This document shows positions 12,249-25,509 of a stretch of DNA of 64,000 bases, piece by piece (the stretch's first letter is position 1; every line of letters starts with the position of its first letter). The stretch spans positions 6,696,001 through 6,760,000 of the forward strand of contig JANTQA010000032.1 of NCBI GenBank assembly GCA_027625915.1, given 5' to 3'. Below the pieces are notes generated by a model, which saw only the letters and a program-made list of their open reading frames with translations, had not been told where the DNA came from and ran no database searches. The DNA is from Anaeramoeba flamelloides (lineage: Eukaryota; Metamonada; Anaeramoebidae). Made by a program: the position numbers and the translations under genes.

Positions 12249-13526
12249 AGAGGTTTTGATGATATCTATGCTTAAGTCACGATATAGTTACAAAAATCAC
12301 TATAATTTCTATTAAATCACGATATTATAGATAATCGCGATATTCAATATTATCGTGATAATAATAATAAATCGCCATATTCTATAAAATCATGATAATT
12401 ATTAAAAAATCATGATAAATGCCAAAATATCGTGATTAAAAAGTAATCGCGGTATTTCAGTTGATGTTTTTATGGGCTAATTCAGAAATATTTTTACAAA
12501 GAAATTTTTTTTGATCAAAAAATAGATTATGTGATTAAAAGTTATTTTTTTAAAAAACCAACAAAAAAGATACTTTGATCCAATCAAGGATCAGATCAAA
12601 GAGTTTTGTTGTGTTTTCATTTTATTTGGTTGACAAACCTATCGATCCTTTTAGATCAACAACAATAAGAACAAAAGAGAAATAAATATTTTCTCAGTCA
12701 ATTGTGGTGCTATAAATTGTGTTGAATAATGAGCTTCTAAAACAACCAACCCTTCACATGTCCTTTAAAGAATGTGTTCTTGGGCGAAAAATTTTTCAAT
12801 AGTCTTTAAAAGCTGAAAGGAGTTGGATAACTTTTCAAAAGCTTTCATAACAACCGAGTCAGATGATCACCTATTATTAAGATTTTTTATACAATTGCTG
12901 TCTTCTTCTTATTCTTCTTCTTTGAGCATTTGTATTGTATAGAAATAACAACTAGAGTTTTGAAGGTTTTTAGTTTGTTAGATCACCAATAAGAAGGAAA
13001 ATTATTATTTATTCTTTTTGGTTATTTAAAATTGTGAAGGTAACAACTCCATTTTAAAAAAACACATCTATTTTATTTTTAAGTGTATTGCTTGAAATGG
13101 ATCATTATTAGTTTGATAATAAAATCTGTTTGAGATTTTGTATTTTGTAAAGGAAAAAAAAAGAAAAGAAAAAAAAATTTTTTTTCCACAACAAACAAAC
13201 TCATTCCATTTATAAAAGTTTTCTTTCTTTCAAAACTTTCAAACACTTGAAGACAATTCAAAACACTTACAAACACTTTTAAACATTTATTAAAGGGGAA
13301 AGTGTTGTAAAAGAGATAAACTTTTGTAAAAGTCAAGGGATTTTTTGTAAGGTGATTCCAAAAAAATAATTTATCATTTTTTAGCGATAATCTGAATATC
13401 ACAATAATGTTATTTTATAGCGATTTTATGATTTTTGGTGTCAAGTTTGATTGATTGCGATTTTTTTAATACTATCGAGATTTAATTGTTAAAATCATGA
13501 TAATATATGTTATCATCAAAACCTCT
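12249..13526. mobile_element. DNA element D (1.28 kb) with ATCGCGAT-type subterminal arrays
   Basis: The insert is bounded by exact 16-bp inverted ends, AGAGGTTTTGATGATA and TATCATCAAAACCTCT. The first 240 bp hold about nine short palindromes of the ATCGCGAT, ATCACGAT or ATCATGAT type, and the right end holds more. Such subterminal arrays are commonly transposase-binding sites. A second copy lies reversed at about 50609-51900. The longest frame is about 107 residues (minus strand, 13402-13079), does not resemble a known transposase, and has no counterpart frame in the other copy. The target duplication is unclear: AAT-rich on both sides. Confidence 0.7.
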
Positions 13527-13654
13527 AATTATCTAATAAATTAAAAATAATAATATTTCTAATATTATAATAAAAAAAGATTCAACGTGCTTATTAGCCT
13601 TAGTGGGTAATAAACTTATTTTTGAGTCTTTAATAAAATTCCTAAATAAAAATT

Positions 13655-14045
13655 TAGGAATTCGGTGAAGTGCCATCAAGTGTCGTGGAGTGCCTAAGTT
13701 TTCAAGTCTTCAAAAGAATGGAGTAAAATCTTTGATTTTGCACAATTCTTTTAAATTCTGGAAAACCTAACGAGGGTTTTTTTGGGATTTTCTGTTTTAT
13801 TTGTTAAGTGTTCTAGGTTTTTTTGTGGTTTTCTATTTTATTTGTGAAGTGTTCTAGGTTTTTTTTTACTTTAGAAATAAACCGAAAATTTATTAAAATT
13901 TTCTGTTTATTTCTAAAGTAAAAAAAACCTAACGAAAATCTATTGATTTTCCAAATATATAGTTAACTCGAAAAAACCTAACGAAAACCTAGAACACTTC
14001 ACAAATAAACAGAAAAGTCAAGAAAACCTAACAGTAAACAAGTGG
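13655..14045. repeat. Palindromic modular element P3, in the 3' untranslated region of LINE L2
   Basis: Lies between the LINE 3' segment AAATTTAGGAATTC and the terminal CTTAAATAATAAA. The left end reads AAGTGCCATCAAGTGTCGTG then GAGTGCCTAAG. Inside are TTCTGGAAAACCTAACG, a perfect-looking stem built on AAACCGAAAATTTATT and its inverse, and AACCTAACG arms. Copy L3 has the same LINE tail without it. Confidence 0.65.
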
Positions 14046-14172
14046 TGTTAATAACACCTCCCTTAAATAATAAAAAAATAAAAAAAAAAGTATTTTTTTT
14101 TTTTATCGATGCTTTCTTTTTCTCTCCTTCGGTATTATTTGAACATGTTACTCAATTTGCACAATAAATAAA

Positions 14173-14187
14173 TTAAAAAAGAGAAAT

Positions 14188-14223
<36 letters not shown>

Positions 14224-15246
14224 AATAATTACATGCATAAGGTGATAAGTTCGTTGATTGAAAAAATCCCTAAAAGATTCTATTAAATTAAATACAGAAT
14301 CTGAAGAATTAAGCTTCATAAAATCTGCAGTTAATTTAAGAGTTTTTTCAAGCATTGTCCAATTTTCCCGGTAATCCTTTGAATTATAAAAGTTTCTCTT
14401 AATGTTGTATATTTTCCTTAAAAATTTTATTTTGTCCTCATCGTTTATGGAAAAATTTATTATTTTAATTTTGCAATTTTTTTTTTGATAAAAACGATTT
14501 ACGGTGATTTTTGTTTCACTTATTATAATTTCTGGTTTTTCATAATACAATTCGAAGGCATATTTCTTTTTTAATACAACAAGAAATTTCCGTTTGGATT
14601 CGTTATTAAATGATTCACTAGTAGACTGGTTGTCTCTGTTTATACTTTTGATCGTATAGTCACTATCATTAAACCATTTTTTGATATCCTTTGATCTGAT
14701 CCTGCTTGAAAACGCTTCGAGCAATAAAGTATCGTTTTTGAGGATCAGTTTTTTTGTGTCATATTTAATCCTCTTCGAAAACGGTATCATTTCCCCTTTT
14801 ATTTCAAGTTTTAGTTCAGAGTTACTACAAATATTCTGTAGTGTGGCATATTTTATTTGTTGCTCACATTCAAAACTAACAATTGCTTTCCAAATTTCTT
14901 TATGTCTGTTCCTATGCAGGAACTTTATATTAATATCTTTTAGCTGATATCGTTTTTGAAAATATTCTTGAATATCATGTTTTTCAATGCAATCTGGTAT
15001 TTTATGCAAAAAGATTCCTCCCAGATAGTATTCTATTTCAATTAAATCAATTTGCTTTTCAAATCTCCGATACTCTTTGACAGTAATTGATCTTAAAGTA
15101 CATTGAATTCCATCTATTGTTTTTTTAATACGAAAGCCCTTGTTTTTCCTTTGCTTATTTTTAAAGAATTTGTTTTGTTCCTCCTGCTTAAAAAAAACTA
15201 CCAAGATCCTTTTGGCTCCTAGGGCAATTCGAGATGGTGGGGATTT
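14173..15246 (-). CDS. Unidentified protein exon with an RRM-like stretch
   Basis: The minus-strand frame is open for about 358 codons with ordinary, non-repetitive composition and richer base content than its surroundings, so it is very likely coding now or was recently. It begins after a CCTATAG acceptor-like site (15247-15249) and has no early ATG, so it is probably not a first exon. Residues about 75-140 read GGIFLHKIPDCI, then a helix-like part, then KAIVSFE, which resembles the RNP2 and RNP1 strands of an RRM fold. The remainder is Lys/Ile/Asn-rich. The end is doubtful: the frame runs into a run of about 34 T, and CAT|GTAATT just before it could be a donor. Alternatives are a host RNA-binding protein or the ORF1-type protein of a LINE, since LINE L2 ends only about 100 bp away in tail-to-tail orientation. 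Confidence 0.55.
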
Positions 15247-16379
15247 CTATAGGATACAAGGTGAAGTGATATTTTATTATTTATGTGTAATGAAAATATT
15301 TTTTCATTCAATAAGAAAAGAAAAAATTATATTTTGAAAAATATTTTAGAATTTGGTAAAATAAAATGTAAAAATGTTTTGAATCAATGAAAGTTAATTG
15401 CCAAGTATTTTTTTTTTTTTTTTTTTTTGAAATAATAACGAATTCTCTTTTTTTTAAAAAAAACAATTATTTAAAAAAGAAAATTCATTAAAAATTGTAA
15501 AAAAAAAACAATAAAGAAATATCTATTGAACGGTTATAGACATATTGTCATTTTTCTTAAAAATTGAAGATAAGTTTCCCAAAATTTATATTTATCTCAA
15601 AAATAAGGTTATGATTAAACAAAAATTGATCCAATCAAGTAATATCAAAATTTTATGATATGCTTTATTGTTTAGGATTAAATGTTAAAAACTATTTATA
15701 TATTAAGGAGAGAATTTTGAAGTGGCTAAATTTGGTAACTTCCAATTCAAAGTGGTGGATAAGCACAGTGATTAGAAGTAATTTTAAACATGATTTTGTT
15801 TTCTAATTTTATGAAAAGCCCGAAATTGCAAAAAGTGGTTCCTTGGTATTTTTATTTTGTGATGGGTTTCTTGTTTTTAGTGTAGTATTTGGTTTCGAGA
15901 TAGCCCCCCTTTATATCATATCATTATATTAAGCCAAAAGGTACTCATTTAAAACTTGTTTCTCAACAAAAAAATGTAATTCAGAAAGCTAAAATATAAA
16001 AAAAATTTCAAAAATAGTTTTAGAAGACTAAAACTTTTTTTTTTTTCAACTTTTTTTTTAAATAAAAACATAAAACATTTTATTTAAGGAATTAGAAAAG
16101 GATAAATTAACCAATAGACAATTATAGGAATTTAAAAAATTCAGATAGTAACGGTCAATTAAAAAAATAGTTAGGAGGAAAAAAATGAAGAAAATTCTGA
16201 GAATTTGATCTCCAAAAAAACATTTTTTACATTCATAATTACAATAATCTTCCTACAACGAATCTTTGTTGAGAGGGTATATTAAGAAAACCTCATTTTT
16301 TTTGTCTCATTTATTTTTATTTTTGCTTGTGATATTATTGATTTCAACTTAATTTTTTCGATTTTTTTCCATTATTCCC

Positions 16380-16620
16380 CTGGGTGAATCTTCTTTATAT
16401 TTGGGAAGAAGAGTTACAAAGGAAAAATATCAAGTGGTTACTTGCTAATACTGTAGACACTGAAACATTAAAGTATGTGTAACTTGAAAATAAAAAATAA
16501 AAAGCAAAGGCTAAAAATGACCAAAGGTTTAAATCAAATCAGATCAAAAAGAAAAATTGAAATTCCAACAATTAAATAACGATTCCCAAGTGAAAATTCA
16601 TGATCAATTATCAAATTAAA
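16380..16620 (+). repeat. Dispersed repeat family S, copy 1
   Basis: Matches 36690-36935 in the same orientation. Shared landmarks: ATCAAGTGGTTACTTGCTAA against ATCAAGTGATTACCAACTAA, then GTAACTTGAAAATAAAAA, then GATCAAAAAGAAAAA, then ATTCCCAAGT against TTTCCAAGT. Copies are diverged and non-coding. Confidence 0.5.
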
Positions 16621-18034
16621 AAATTTTAGTTACTTTTGGAAGTTCAAAGATCAATTATTATATTTTTTTCAAAGATTAACTCAATAATCATCAACATAAA
16701 AAACCCAAAGACTGATTTGTTTTGTTTCCCCTATATAAAGATCTTTCCAACAGCAATATATTTCCAATATTTCAGAAATAATTTGTCAAAATAATCTCTG
16801 GGTTAATTATTTAATTATTAAAAAAAATTGAGTTTTTTAGCAACTAATCTATATTTCGCGACAAATTTATGAAAGATCTTTTTTTTTTTTTTTTGGAGAA
16901 CGAGTATTGATAATTCAGCCTTTCAATTTGTCGCGTATATGCAGTTTTTTTTCTGAAATTCTTTAATTTTTACAAATACAACTATCATTTTTAATTGATG
17001 AGATCAACAAAAAGTACAATTTTACTAATTGGAGATTTTTTAGAGAGATTTTAACCATGTAGCACTAATGTGGTTTAAATGAAATAATAATATATTTGAC
17101 TTTAAGGCTTCTCATTGGTAGACGCTAATGCCTTAAATCTTTAAAAAAAAGTCTCTTTTTTTTGTCAGTATAACACTTGTTTTTCACAACAGTTATGATT
17201 TTTTCTCAAGCTGAAACTTTCAAAGATCAAATTTCGAATTGAATTTTGCATTTTTTGGTTGATCAATTTTCTTTCCTATTATTTCACCACCAGAATTTTA
17301 GGTTTAGCAATCAAAACTAATAAAGTTTTATTTTGACAAAGCAAAAAAATAATTCCTGTTTCTTGTGAAGGTTTTGTTATTATTCTTTTTTGTTTCGTGC
17401 CAAACTTTGAGACTTTACTATTTTCTCAAACTCTCTCTAGATTTCAAAAGTAAGTGGCAGAATTGAATTTGAAAGAATATTGTGATCTTCAAGTTTTTCC
17501 CACTAGCAATATTTTAAATTTTTGGAAAATCAATCAACGTGAAAAATAATTCCAACACTTTAATCACTTTGAAAAAAGTGGACAAAAAAGTTCTTTAGTA
17601 TTGTATTGTAGGTATATAATTTGAAGGTTGTGTACTGTTTGCAAAGATGCTTTTAAAAACTGTTTTGTCATGGTTTTTTAAAAAAACAAATTCATAATTT
17701 TTTCACAAAAGCATCTCTTTTGAAGGCTTCTTGAAAGTAACGCTTTGTGTGTTTTTTGTTTTGTTTTTATTAAAACAAAATTCCTTTTTTATCCTTTTCT
17801 CTTGTTTTGTCTTTAAGCGTAAAAAAAAGTAATTTGTAATAATTTTTAAAGTCCAAAACAAATTGAGTGAATCTTTAGTTAAACGAAGATTTCTTCTTTG
17901 GGAAATTTTATCTTTTTATTTAACTTTTTTTTTTTTTTTTAACAGATCTGATCCAAGATCATTTTTTGAGAGAAGATCGAAATAACTTAATTCACAATTT
18001 TCCGTTTTTCAGTTTGGAATGAATAAAAAAAGTT

Positions 18035-18215
18035 TTTTTTAAAATTTCTAAACAAAAATTTAGAAATTAGGGAAAGTGCCGTAGAGTGCCTAGCTTTTTC
18101 AGAACTCAAAAGAATTGAGTAAAAACTATATTAGATTTTTCTCCATTCTTTTAAATTCTGGAAAAGCTAACGGTGGTTTTTTTTAATTTAAGAAATAAAG
18201 AAAGTTTTTTTTTTC
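18035..18215. repeat. Palindromic element P4 joined to a LINE 3' remnant
   Basis: A short LINE 3' remnant (ACAAAAATTTAGAAATTAGG) is followed by GTGCCGTAGAGTGCCTAGC. Next comes a stem of about 60 bp: TTTTTCAGAACTCAAAAGAA and, inverted, TTCTTTTAAATTCTGGAAAA. The part after GGTTTTTTTTAATTTAAG fades out. No coding potential. Confidence 0.55.
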
Positions 18216-20355
18216 GGAAGAGAATGAAGAGTTTCCAAGAATTGACTCAAAACAAAAGGACGGTTTGTTTGTTTCTGATCGTTGTTGGTGTCTAAAAAAT
18301 TGACAAGAATAATAAAAAAGAAAAAGTTACCTTCTGGTTAAAATATTTGTCTATTTGGAGTATTGAAAGTTGTTTTCCCTTTTGAGGGATTACAAAAAGA
18401 AAGTTCTTTTTGATTGTTGACATTTAAACTTGAAAATCTATTAACAAACCAAATTCTTTGAAAAAAATGTAAAAAATAATATGATTTATGGTTACGAAAT
18501 TTTATATTTTAACGAATCGAGAAAAGTGGTTTTCTTGTCATTTTTGGTGTTGGAATTATATTGTAGAACCAAATAATCCTAATCTGTTCAAACAAAAGAT
18601 CAAAGAAATACTTTTGATTATTCGTATATTTTTTGATTTAAATCAATCAAATTATATTCAGTTTTCTTGAATCTGTTATTTAAAGAAAGGTTTGAACACT
18701 CAATTCAAAGTAGTGTTTCTTTTTTATCGAAAGAACTGGTTTAAGGGTATGAACAATTACACATTCAAGTTTTTTAGAAATAATTTTAATTTTTTCATTT
18801 AAGGTATTAAAATTTGGTTACAAACAAATAATTCCTCTTTATTTTAAAATAAATAATAATACAATGAAAAAGTATTATTCTCATTCAAATTAAACTTTTT
18901 TTTAATATAATAATGATTGAATTATTTTGTTACTTCGTCTCTTTGAAGATTTTATTTTATCGTTTTGAAAAAATTATTAATATGAAAAAAATCCCTTTTC
19001 ATAATTTTTATGGTTTATTCATATTCGAAGGTCATTGAATAATCTTTTTAAGTATACAAACATATTTATAACTTCAAAACTTAGTTTAGTCAAGAGACCT
19101 TGTTAAAATTGAAAAGTTAGGGTTTTTTTTTTTTGATAATTTTAAGTTGGAAATACCATTTTTGGTAATATTAAACACCTTATCATTTTCAACCTTAGTT
19201 TATTCAACAATGCTTCAAAAGATAGAATTCATTACCATCCCCTTTTAATATTTCGAACTTCTATTTTTTGTTGTTAAATTTTCAATTTTGTACTTAAATT
19301 TGTTTGATGAGATCTTTATTTTGATAATGTTATTTGTTTATTGGTGATTTTTTGATCTTTTGAGGAAAAGGTTCCCTTTTACACCCCCTCCGGAAATGTG
19401 TATGAATAGAAATGTCAGTTTCTCAATTTTATTTACTTGAGTATTTTTTTGAAGAAAATTATAAAAGAAAACGATTAAAAATTACTTGTGCTATTTTTAT
19501 TTAGTTTTTTTTTCAATTTCTTAGCCAGAATTAAACCCATTCTCTTTTTCTACTGTTTTCAGGGTTCTATTTGTTTGAGTTGAATTGAATCTTTCCCCAA
19601 TAATGTTTCAATAGTTCGAAATTAAGAGATTAGATTGTTTATAATTAGGTGGTAGGTTTGTAATTCTTTGCACAAGACTTTTAGGAATTATTTTTGTATG
19701 CACGACAATTTATTTACAAGTTCCACAAAAACTGGTAAATTTCTGATTCATTTTTTATGTATATTAGAAATTGGTGGTGCTTGTCTTGACTGACAATAAA
19801 AAAGTTTTGTCTTCAACACAAAGGGATCTTTTGAATTTGAAAATGGAATTTTAACTATTAGTTTCTTTTTTTTCAAAGCAAAGAAATTTGAAAATAAAAA
19901 GTTTACTTCCTTTTTTGAAGTTTGTTTAAAAATTCCTTTTGCTAATTAACGGAATTAAAAAAATATAATTTGATAAGCCAAAATAACAAAATATTTAAAA
20001 ACTTTTTTAACCATTTTAAGCATTGTAATCAAATTGATGAGTGAAAAAATAAAAACTGTCAAGATCGTTTTCAAATAACAAAATTTTAAATTATTGATTT
20101 ATTTATTTATTTAGATAAAGGAGTAATTAAAAAAAATTAAACCAAATAAAAAAAAAGAGAAGAACGCAATTAATTAAAATATTAATATATAATAATAACA
20201 CCATTGGCATGAACAAATTAAAAACTACCCGCTTCATGAATACACATAGAAGTAAAAAAACAGAAAGAAAGATTATGGCTTATAGATAAAAATTCCACAA
20301 TCTGTGATTAAAAAATGGTATTCCGTGGCTCCAAACAGTGGGGAACTGGGTTCCC

Positions 20356-20356
<1 letters not shown>

Positions 20357-20396
<40 letters not shown>
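20357..20396. repeat. AT dinucleotide microsatellite
   Basis: An uninterrupted run of about 20 TA units. Other, shorter runs lie at 38720-38745, 50518-50537 and 61566-61612. Confidence 0.9.
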
Positions 20397-20397
<1 letters not shown>

Positions 20398-21779
20398 CTA
20401 TTTTAAGTATTTTTCGTTTTCAATTTTTTCTTTTTTTTTTTTCTTTATTACCATAAGTTTTCTAACCATGAGAGATTTGATAAAAAATTCCATAATAAAA
20501 TTTTTCGAAACTATAAATTTCAAAATTCTCTCATTTTTCATAAATCGAATATTTCATCACTTCACGTCATATTCAAATTATTTTGAATCACCTGATAGCT
20601 TACTCCAATTGAACGTATATACTTAAATTAATTGTGATATGAACAGCATCAAAAATCATAAAAAAATCATTTTTAAAATGATCTTACTTTTTATTTTCAG
20701 TATTGTTCCTTCAAAAAAATCCATTTTAAAATTACATTGTTTGGTTCGAAAATTCATTCAATTTTTTAACAAATCAATGTTTTTTTTAATTTTCAACAAA
20801 AATTCTAAAATTGTAATCTCTTGGCTTTTCTTTAATTGGGGTTCTTTTAAATCCCTTTTATTCATTTGGGCATTTCATTTAAACTTCCATAGAGAATCAA
20901 ATATGAATACTCCTTAATATTTTAGATAAGGAAAAGTCGTGTACGATTGCTTAATAATTTCATTAATTGAAGAATCAAATCTCGTTTAAAATCTGGCAAA
21001 TATATTATGGGTGAAGTAATAAACCTAAAAACGTGCATTAAAGTAGGTTATCTATAGAATAGTAATTTAATTGTTTGATAACCTAAGATCTGCCTTTTTG
21101 AAAAATATAAATAGATTTTTATTGAGTTTTACTTTCAATTTGGAAAATTAATTTTTTTATTCTTGTTTTTTAATTGAATATTGTTTTTAACACTTATAAT
21201 CTAATTAATCAACATTCTAAGAGGCTGTGTGGTTAATGTTAAAAGAAATTTGATTCCCAAATGATATTATTTATTAAGGAATTACCAAAACAATTTGCCG
21301 AATATTAACAATTAAAAATGATATATGTAATTATTTTTTGCGTATTAAAAAACATCATAATCTTTAAAAAAAAAAAAAAAAAAGATATTAAATTAAGATT
21401 TTTGTAAGAAAAAACAATTATTAATTCATTTATTTTGAAATTTTTTACTTCTCTTCAATATAAGTAATTTTATCTATTTCTTTTTCAAGATAACAATTAC
21501 TTTTATCTATGTATGTTTTTTTCTTCAGAATTTAAAATAGGTAAAAATAAGGTATTTTACTTAATTCTTGAATCCCAGAAAACAATATTTATGCTTTTTT
21601 GAGTTTATGCCTATTTGGAAAATCAATATATTTTACAAATGAAAAAGAAAACTTCAATAAAAATAACTTACTCTGCTTAACTTTACAACCCTCTTAATAT
21701 ACTAAACTATAAAAACAATAAAAATAAAATAAAACCATTATCCTCTTTATGAAACAACCTTTGAACAAAATTCCAAAAA

Positions 21780-22110
21780 AAGGTACCTTAATTGGAAATT
21801 TTTTTATGACTTAAATTCTGTTGAAATATTATTCCTTATAAGTGGAACTGGCTGTATTAAGTTTTTAATTCCATTTAAAAATTGTACTCACGAATTTTTT
21901 TTTTTTATTAGATGAAATTTGATGTTGTTAAAAATAAAATTTTCTTGAATCTTTGTAAATTAGGTAATTTTATTCTCAAAATTCAAAATCAATTTTTTTA
22001 TTCCAAATATCATTTACTTTATTAAAAAAATATTTTGGGTAATAAAAAACAATCTATTAATAAATTTTTTTTTGTAATCTTTTATATCATTTTTTCAAAA
22101 CAAGAACACA
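21780..22110 (+). repeat. Dispersed repeat family T, copy 1
   Basis: Resembles 42650-42960: both have TCCATTTAAAAATTGTACTC or CCATTTAAAAATTTTACTC, then AAAATTTTCTTGAA, then a segment like AAAATCAATTTTTTT. The match is moderate and boundaries are uncertain. Confidence 0.4.
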
Positions 22111-25100
22111 ACTTTTTTCAACCTTAATGTATAAAATAAAAACAAATTTACATACGATCTGAATTTTATACATGATATATTTTTTAGACTTTCACCAAAA
22201 TTATATATATATATATTTAATAAGTAGCTCTTTTATTAATTATATTTGATAACATTTGAATTGAATTATTAAGAATAAAAAATAATTATAAAATGATTTT
22301 TTTTAAAAAATAATCAAGACTAACCAACATAAAATGAGAATACCTTTTTAACGAATTAAAATAATTTTTAATAAAAAAAAAATGATATACTTCTCTATAT
22401 TTTATATTGGAAACATGAAAATTTTGGTTTCCAAAAATAATTTCAAATTAATAAATTGTTAAAATAATGTCAACTCATCGAATTCATAAACTAAAATATA
22501 AATTAATATATTTTTTTAAAGAGATATAAGAGTTCATGTTATTTTGAAAAAATATGAATCTTTACCAACTAAAAAATCTCAGAGGTTTTGGTAAAATCTT
22601 GATAAAATTAAAAACATAGACCTATTTATGATTATTTTGTTTATTTTTTATCAGTTTACCATCCATGTTGATTTTTCTATTGATTTGTTTATGTCTTTGT
22701 TCAGAGGAAAATGTGGATATTAAAGACCAATGTCCCAACATACTCTTGTATATTGGTGAAATTTTTTCATTCATTTTTTTAAAATCAAATCCAAATTCTT
22801 GTACCTAAATTTCCCATTTTGGCCGTGTTTAGTTTTGTTTGAAATTAATATCTTAAAAGTAACCATGGTTGTATTTTTTTTTTTTTTTTGATTGGTTAGT
22901 ATATTCAGAGATTGTAAAGTTTGGTTTTGCTATTATTACACCATGGCAATGAAATATTGAGTATTTTTATAAGAATCAACCGAAATATGATTGTTTATAA
23001 ATAAGAAAATGTTAACTTCAAAATAGAGTTGATATTCATAACAGAAATACCTAAAAAAACTTTATTTTTTCAAAAAAATAAAATTTTAAAAAAATATTTA
23101 TACCCCTTTCATTAGATCGTTCAATGTAAAATTTCTCAATTTCTTTAGGAAATTAAAATAGTTGACAAAAATATTTTCACTTGTAAATGGATATCTGGAT
23201 TTTAAAAGAACATACAGCATTTCACTTTTCTTTATATACATTTGAAGTTTCCAACTTTTTATTTTTCAAATCGACTATTTAAAAAAAAGAAAAAGAAAAA
23301 ATAAAAACCATAAAAAGAAAAAAAAACAAAACAAAAAAATTGATTGTAAAATATAGAAAAAAAGATCTGTTCTAAAACCTGATTATTTATTTTCATAAAA
23401 ATTCTGGATTAAACTTATAGAACATCTTATATTTCTTCAATAAAACTAATCACATTTGACTGAAAAGGGTTTTACAAAGTAAATTATATTATATTTGATC
23501 TCAGATTAAAAAATAATCTCTTTAAAAAATGAAATAAAATTGCACAAAATTATTCATTTTTGTTTATTGTTTTTTTGAAATTTTAATGTAGATATTAATA
23601 AAATTAAAGTTTTTACTTTTTTTGAAAAATTCTTGAGAATCTAGAACTTAAGAGAACGAATATAATTTTTTCATAAAGGTTCACATATTTCAATTCTAAT
23701 TCGAATGGTTATTTGTTGTTGCTACTCAGGTAATGTTAATTATTCATGAAATTTGAAAAAAGATGAACTTGTATTGACTTATTATTTTAGCACTTAACTT
23801 GTACAAGGTAATTCAATTTCAAATTTCAGCGATTTTAAATCTTAAAGTCAGAATTTCTAAAATTTAAAAATCTCTTTTTTTGTTTCCATCAAACAATATT
23901 AAAATAATTTAAAGTAATATCTTTATTCAATGTTGTGCAAGAACTGAAATCCAAGGTAACAAATACAAATTATGGTTTAAAAAATTCTCTTTAGAATTCG
24001 ATAACTGAAAAAGTCTTATACAGTTTAGGTTAATTTTGATATTTTGATGATTTTTTGAAAGTAAGTCTCCAATCATTTTGATCCAAAAAGTCGTCGAAAT
24101 TCTTACAAATTTGAAATTAAAAAAAAGTATTTTGTTTTACCTCTGACTTCACTGATCATTAAATTTATTTTTAAGTGCATTGACACCCTTATAATAAGTT
24201 CTGTTAAACCTCGAAATAAAGGGGAAATCTGCTGACATTCGAGAAATATGATTTTCAAAACCTTTTCAAGGTAAATGCTGAATTTCGAATTTATCTGATA
24301 AAATTTTTTTACCAAATTTGCAAATGTGAGATAAAACCCAAAATTTATAATTTGAACATATTCACTTAACTCAACATTCTAGGTTGTAAACAATGAGTTT
24401 TTTTTATAATAGTATTTTTCATCCATCCCCAATTAAAAATTCTACTTAATTCAAGGATTGACTAGAATTCGTTGTTGTCTGAAAAGGATTCAATTACCCT
24501 TAAATAAAACATACAATTTTTTATTAATTAAAACTTGAGGATTTATGTTTTATTGAAAAATATACTATCAAAAATGAAAAAAGTGTTAGTTTTAAAGTTA
24601 AAAAGGAATTTGATTGACAAATCACTTTTCCAAAATTTGAAAGCAAATTGTCACCAAAAAAATTCTGCCGGATCTGTCAATTACCATTTAACAAAAATGA
24701 ATAAAATAAAAAGGTGTTTCCAGAATAAGTCCAAAAACTTCTGTTTGAAATTCGAAAAGGCAATAATTTTAACTGTATTCATTTTTTTAATTCAGAAATC
24801 GGACTTCCATTAAGGATGCTCAATTCATCTGTATCTCTTCAATAAAAAAAATACTAAAAATTTATACAAAGATCTCAAATTCCAATCGATTTCCGTGAAA
24901 GTTATCTTTGGGAAAGAAGCCACAAGATAATGAAAGTGAAAATTTTTTCCTAATTATAATTCCAAAAAGTGTAAAATTAATAAGATTTGCATTTTTTTTT
25001 TTCAACTTTTTAACTCCAAAACAAATGACTAAATCAGGGAATATACTGAATCCCTATTCACATTTGGCATTTATTTTACAAAACTATGTCTCAAACAAAT

Positions 25101-25509
25101 CCGATAAAAAGGATTTTACCCAACAGATCAACGAAAATAAATTGTTTTCAAAAAAAATATATAATATCCAAAACAGTTATTCTAAGTGGAGAAAGGACTT
25201 TTTCTTTCCAAACCCCAAACAATCTTTAGAAATTTGGTTTTTTAGATCTTGAAAAAAAAAAAAAATGTATTTCATAAAGTCAGAAATGAATAAGATGAAA
25301 CAAGTTTAATAACCACAACGCACAAAAAACAAATTTCCAAATGGGATTATTTATCATCCATTTTTTTGTAAAATATTTCTAGTTTTTCAATTGTGGTACA
25401 ATTTGTTCCAAAATTGAATCTTTTCTTTGATAAGATACTGTTAAACACACAAACAAAACGTAAACTTGACAAATCAAAAGGACACAAAGTTTTGAATCAC
25501 AATTTCCAG

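Larger units (their letters stand above)
9772..14075 (+). mobile_element. LINE copy L2 (reverse transcriptase to poly-A), heavily interrupted
   Basis: The first block (9772-10162) encodes a reverse transcriptase finger region with NYRPIS and a KKQFGF-type motif. After element E, the palm continues with FDSIHHSLIYY, GDPLFPLLF and an active-site box reading FEDDL (11196-11210) in place of FADDL. A thumb segment is open at 11390-11581. Then come the zinc-binding-like C-terminus, a 3' untranslated region and the shared tail CTTAAATAATAAA with an A run near 14075. Several stops and frame changes show that it is dead. It carries four inserts: E (10163-10983), P2 (11858-12020), D (12249-13526) and P3 (13655-14045). 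The 5' end is missing or unrecognised. Confidence 0.8.
15247..25509. other. Ten-kilobase stretch without a recognisable gene
   Basis: I found no exon with convincing protein character on either strand. The content is AT-rich DNA, homopolymers and the repeat pieces listed separately (family S at 16380, P4 at 18035, an AT microsatellite at 20357, family T at 21780). Small open frames at 20315-20917 and 24535-25252 have Phe/Lys/Ile/Asn compositions expected of random AT-rich DNA. One of them could hide an upstream exon of the Sel1 gene, but nothing supports this. Confidence 0.45.

Noticed and set aside
20315-20917. Two plus-strand open frames of 92-103 codons
   Set aside because: One includes an AT microsatellite read as Tyr-Ile; both have the Phe/Ile/Lys/Asn composition of random AT-rich DNA and no domain or splice support.
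24535-25252. Open frames just upstream of the Sel1 gene
   Set aside because: Considered as upstream exons, but no Sel1 motif, no matching splice phase and very low complexity.
25393-25509. In-frame extension of Sel1 exon 1 upstream of ATG 25510
   Set aside because: It opens at a GTG codon, has low-G+C Lys/Asn-rich content unlike the exon, and the composition change coincides with 25510.
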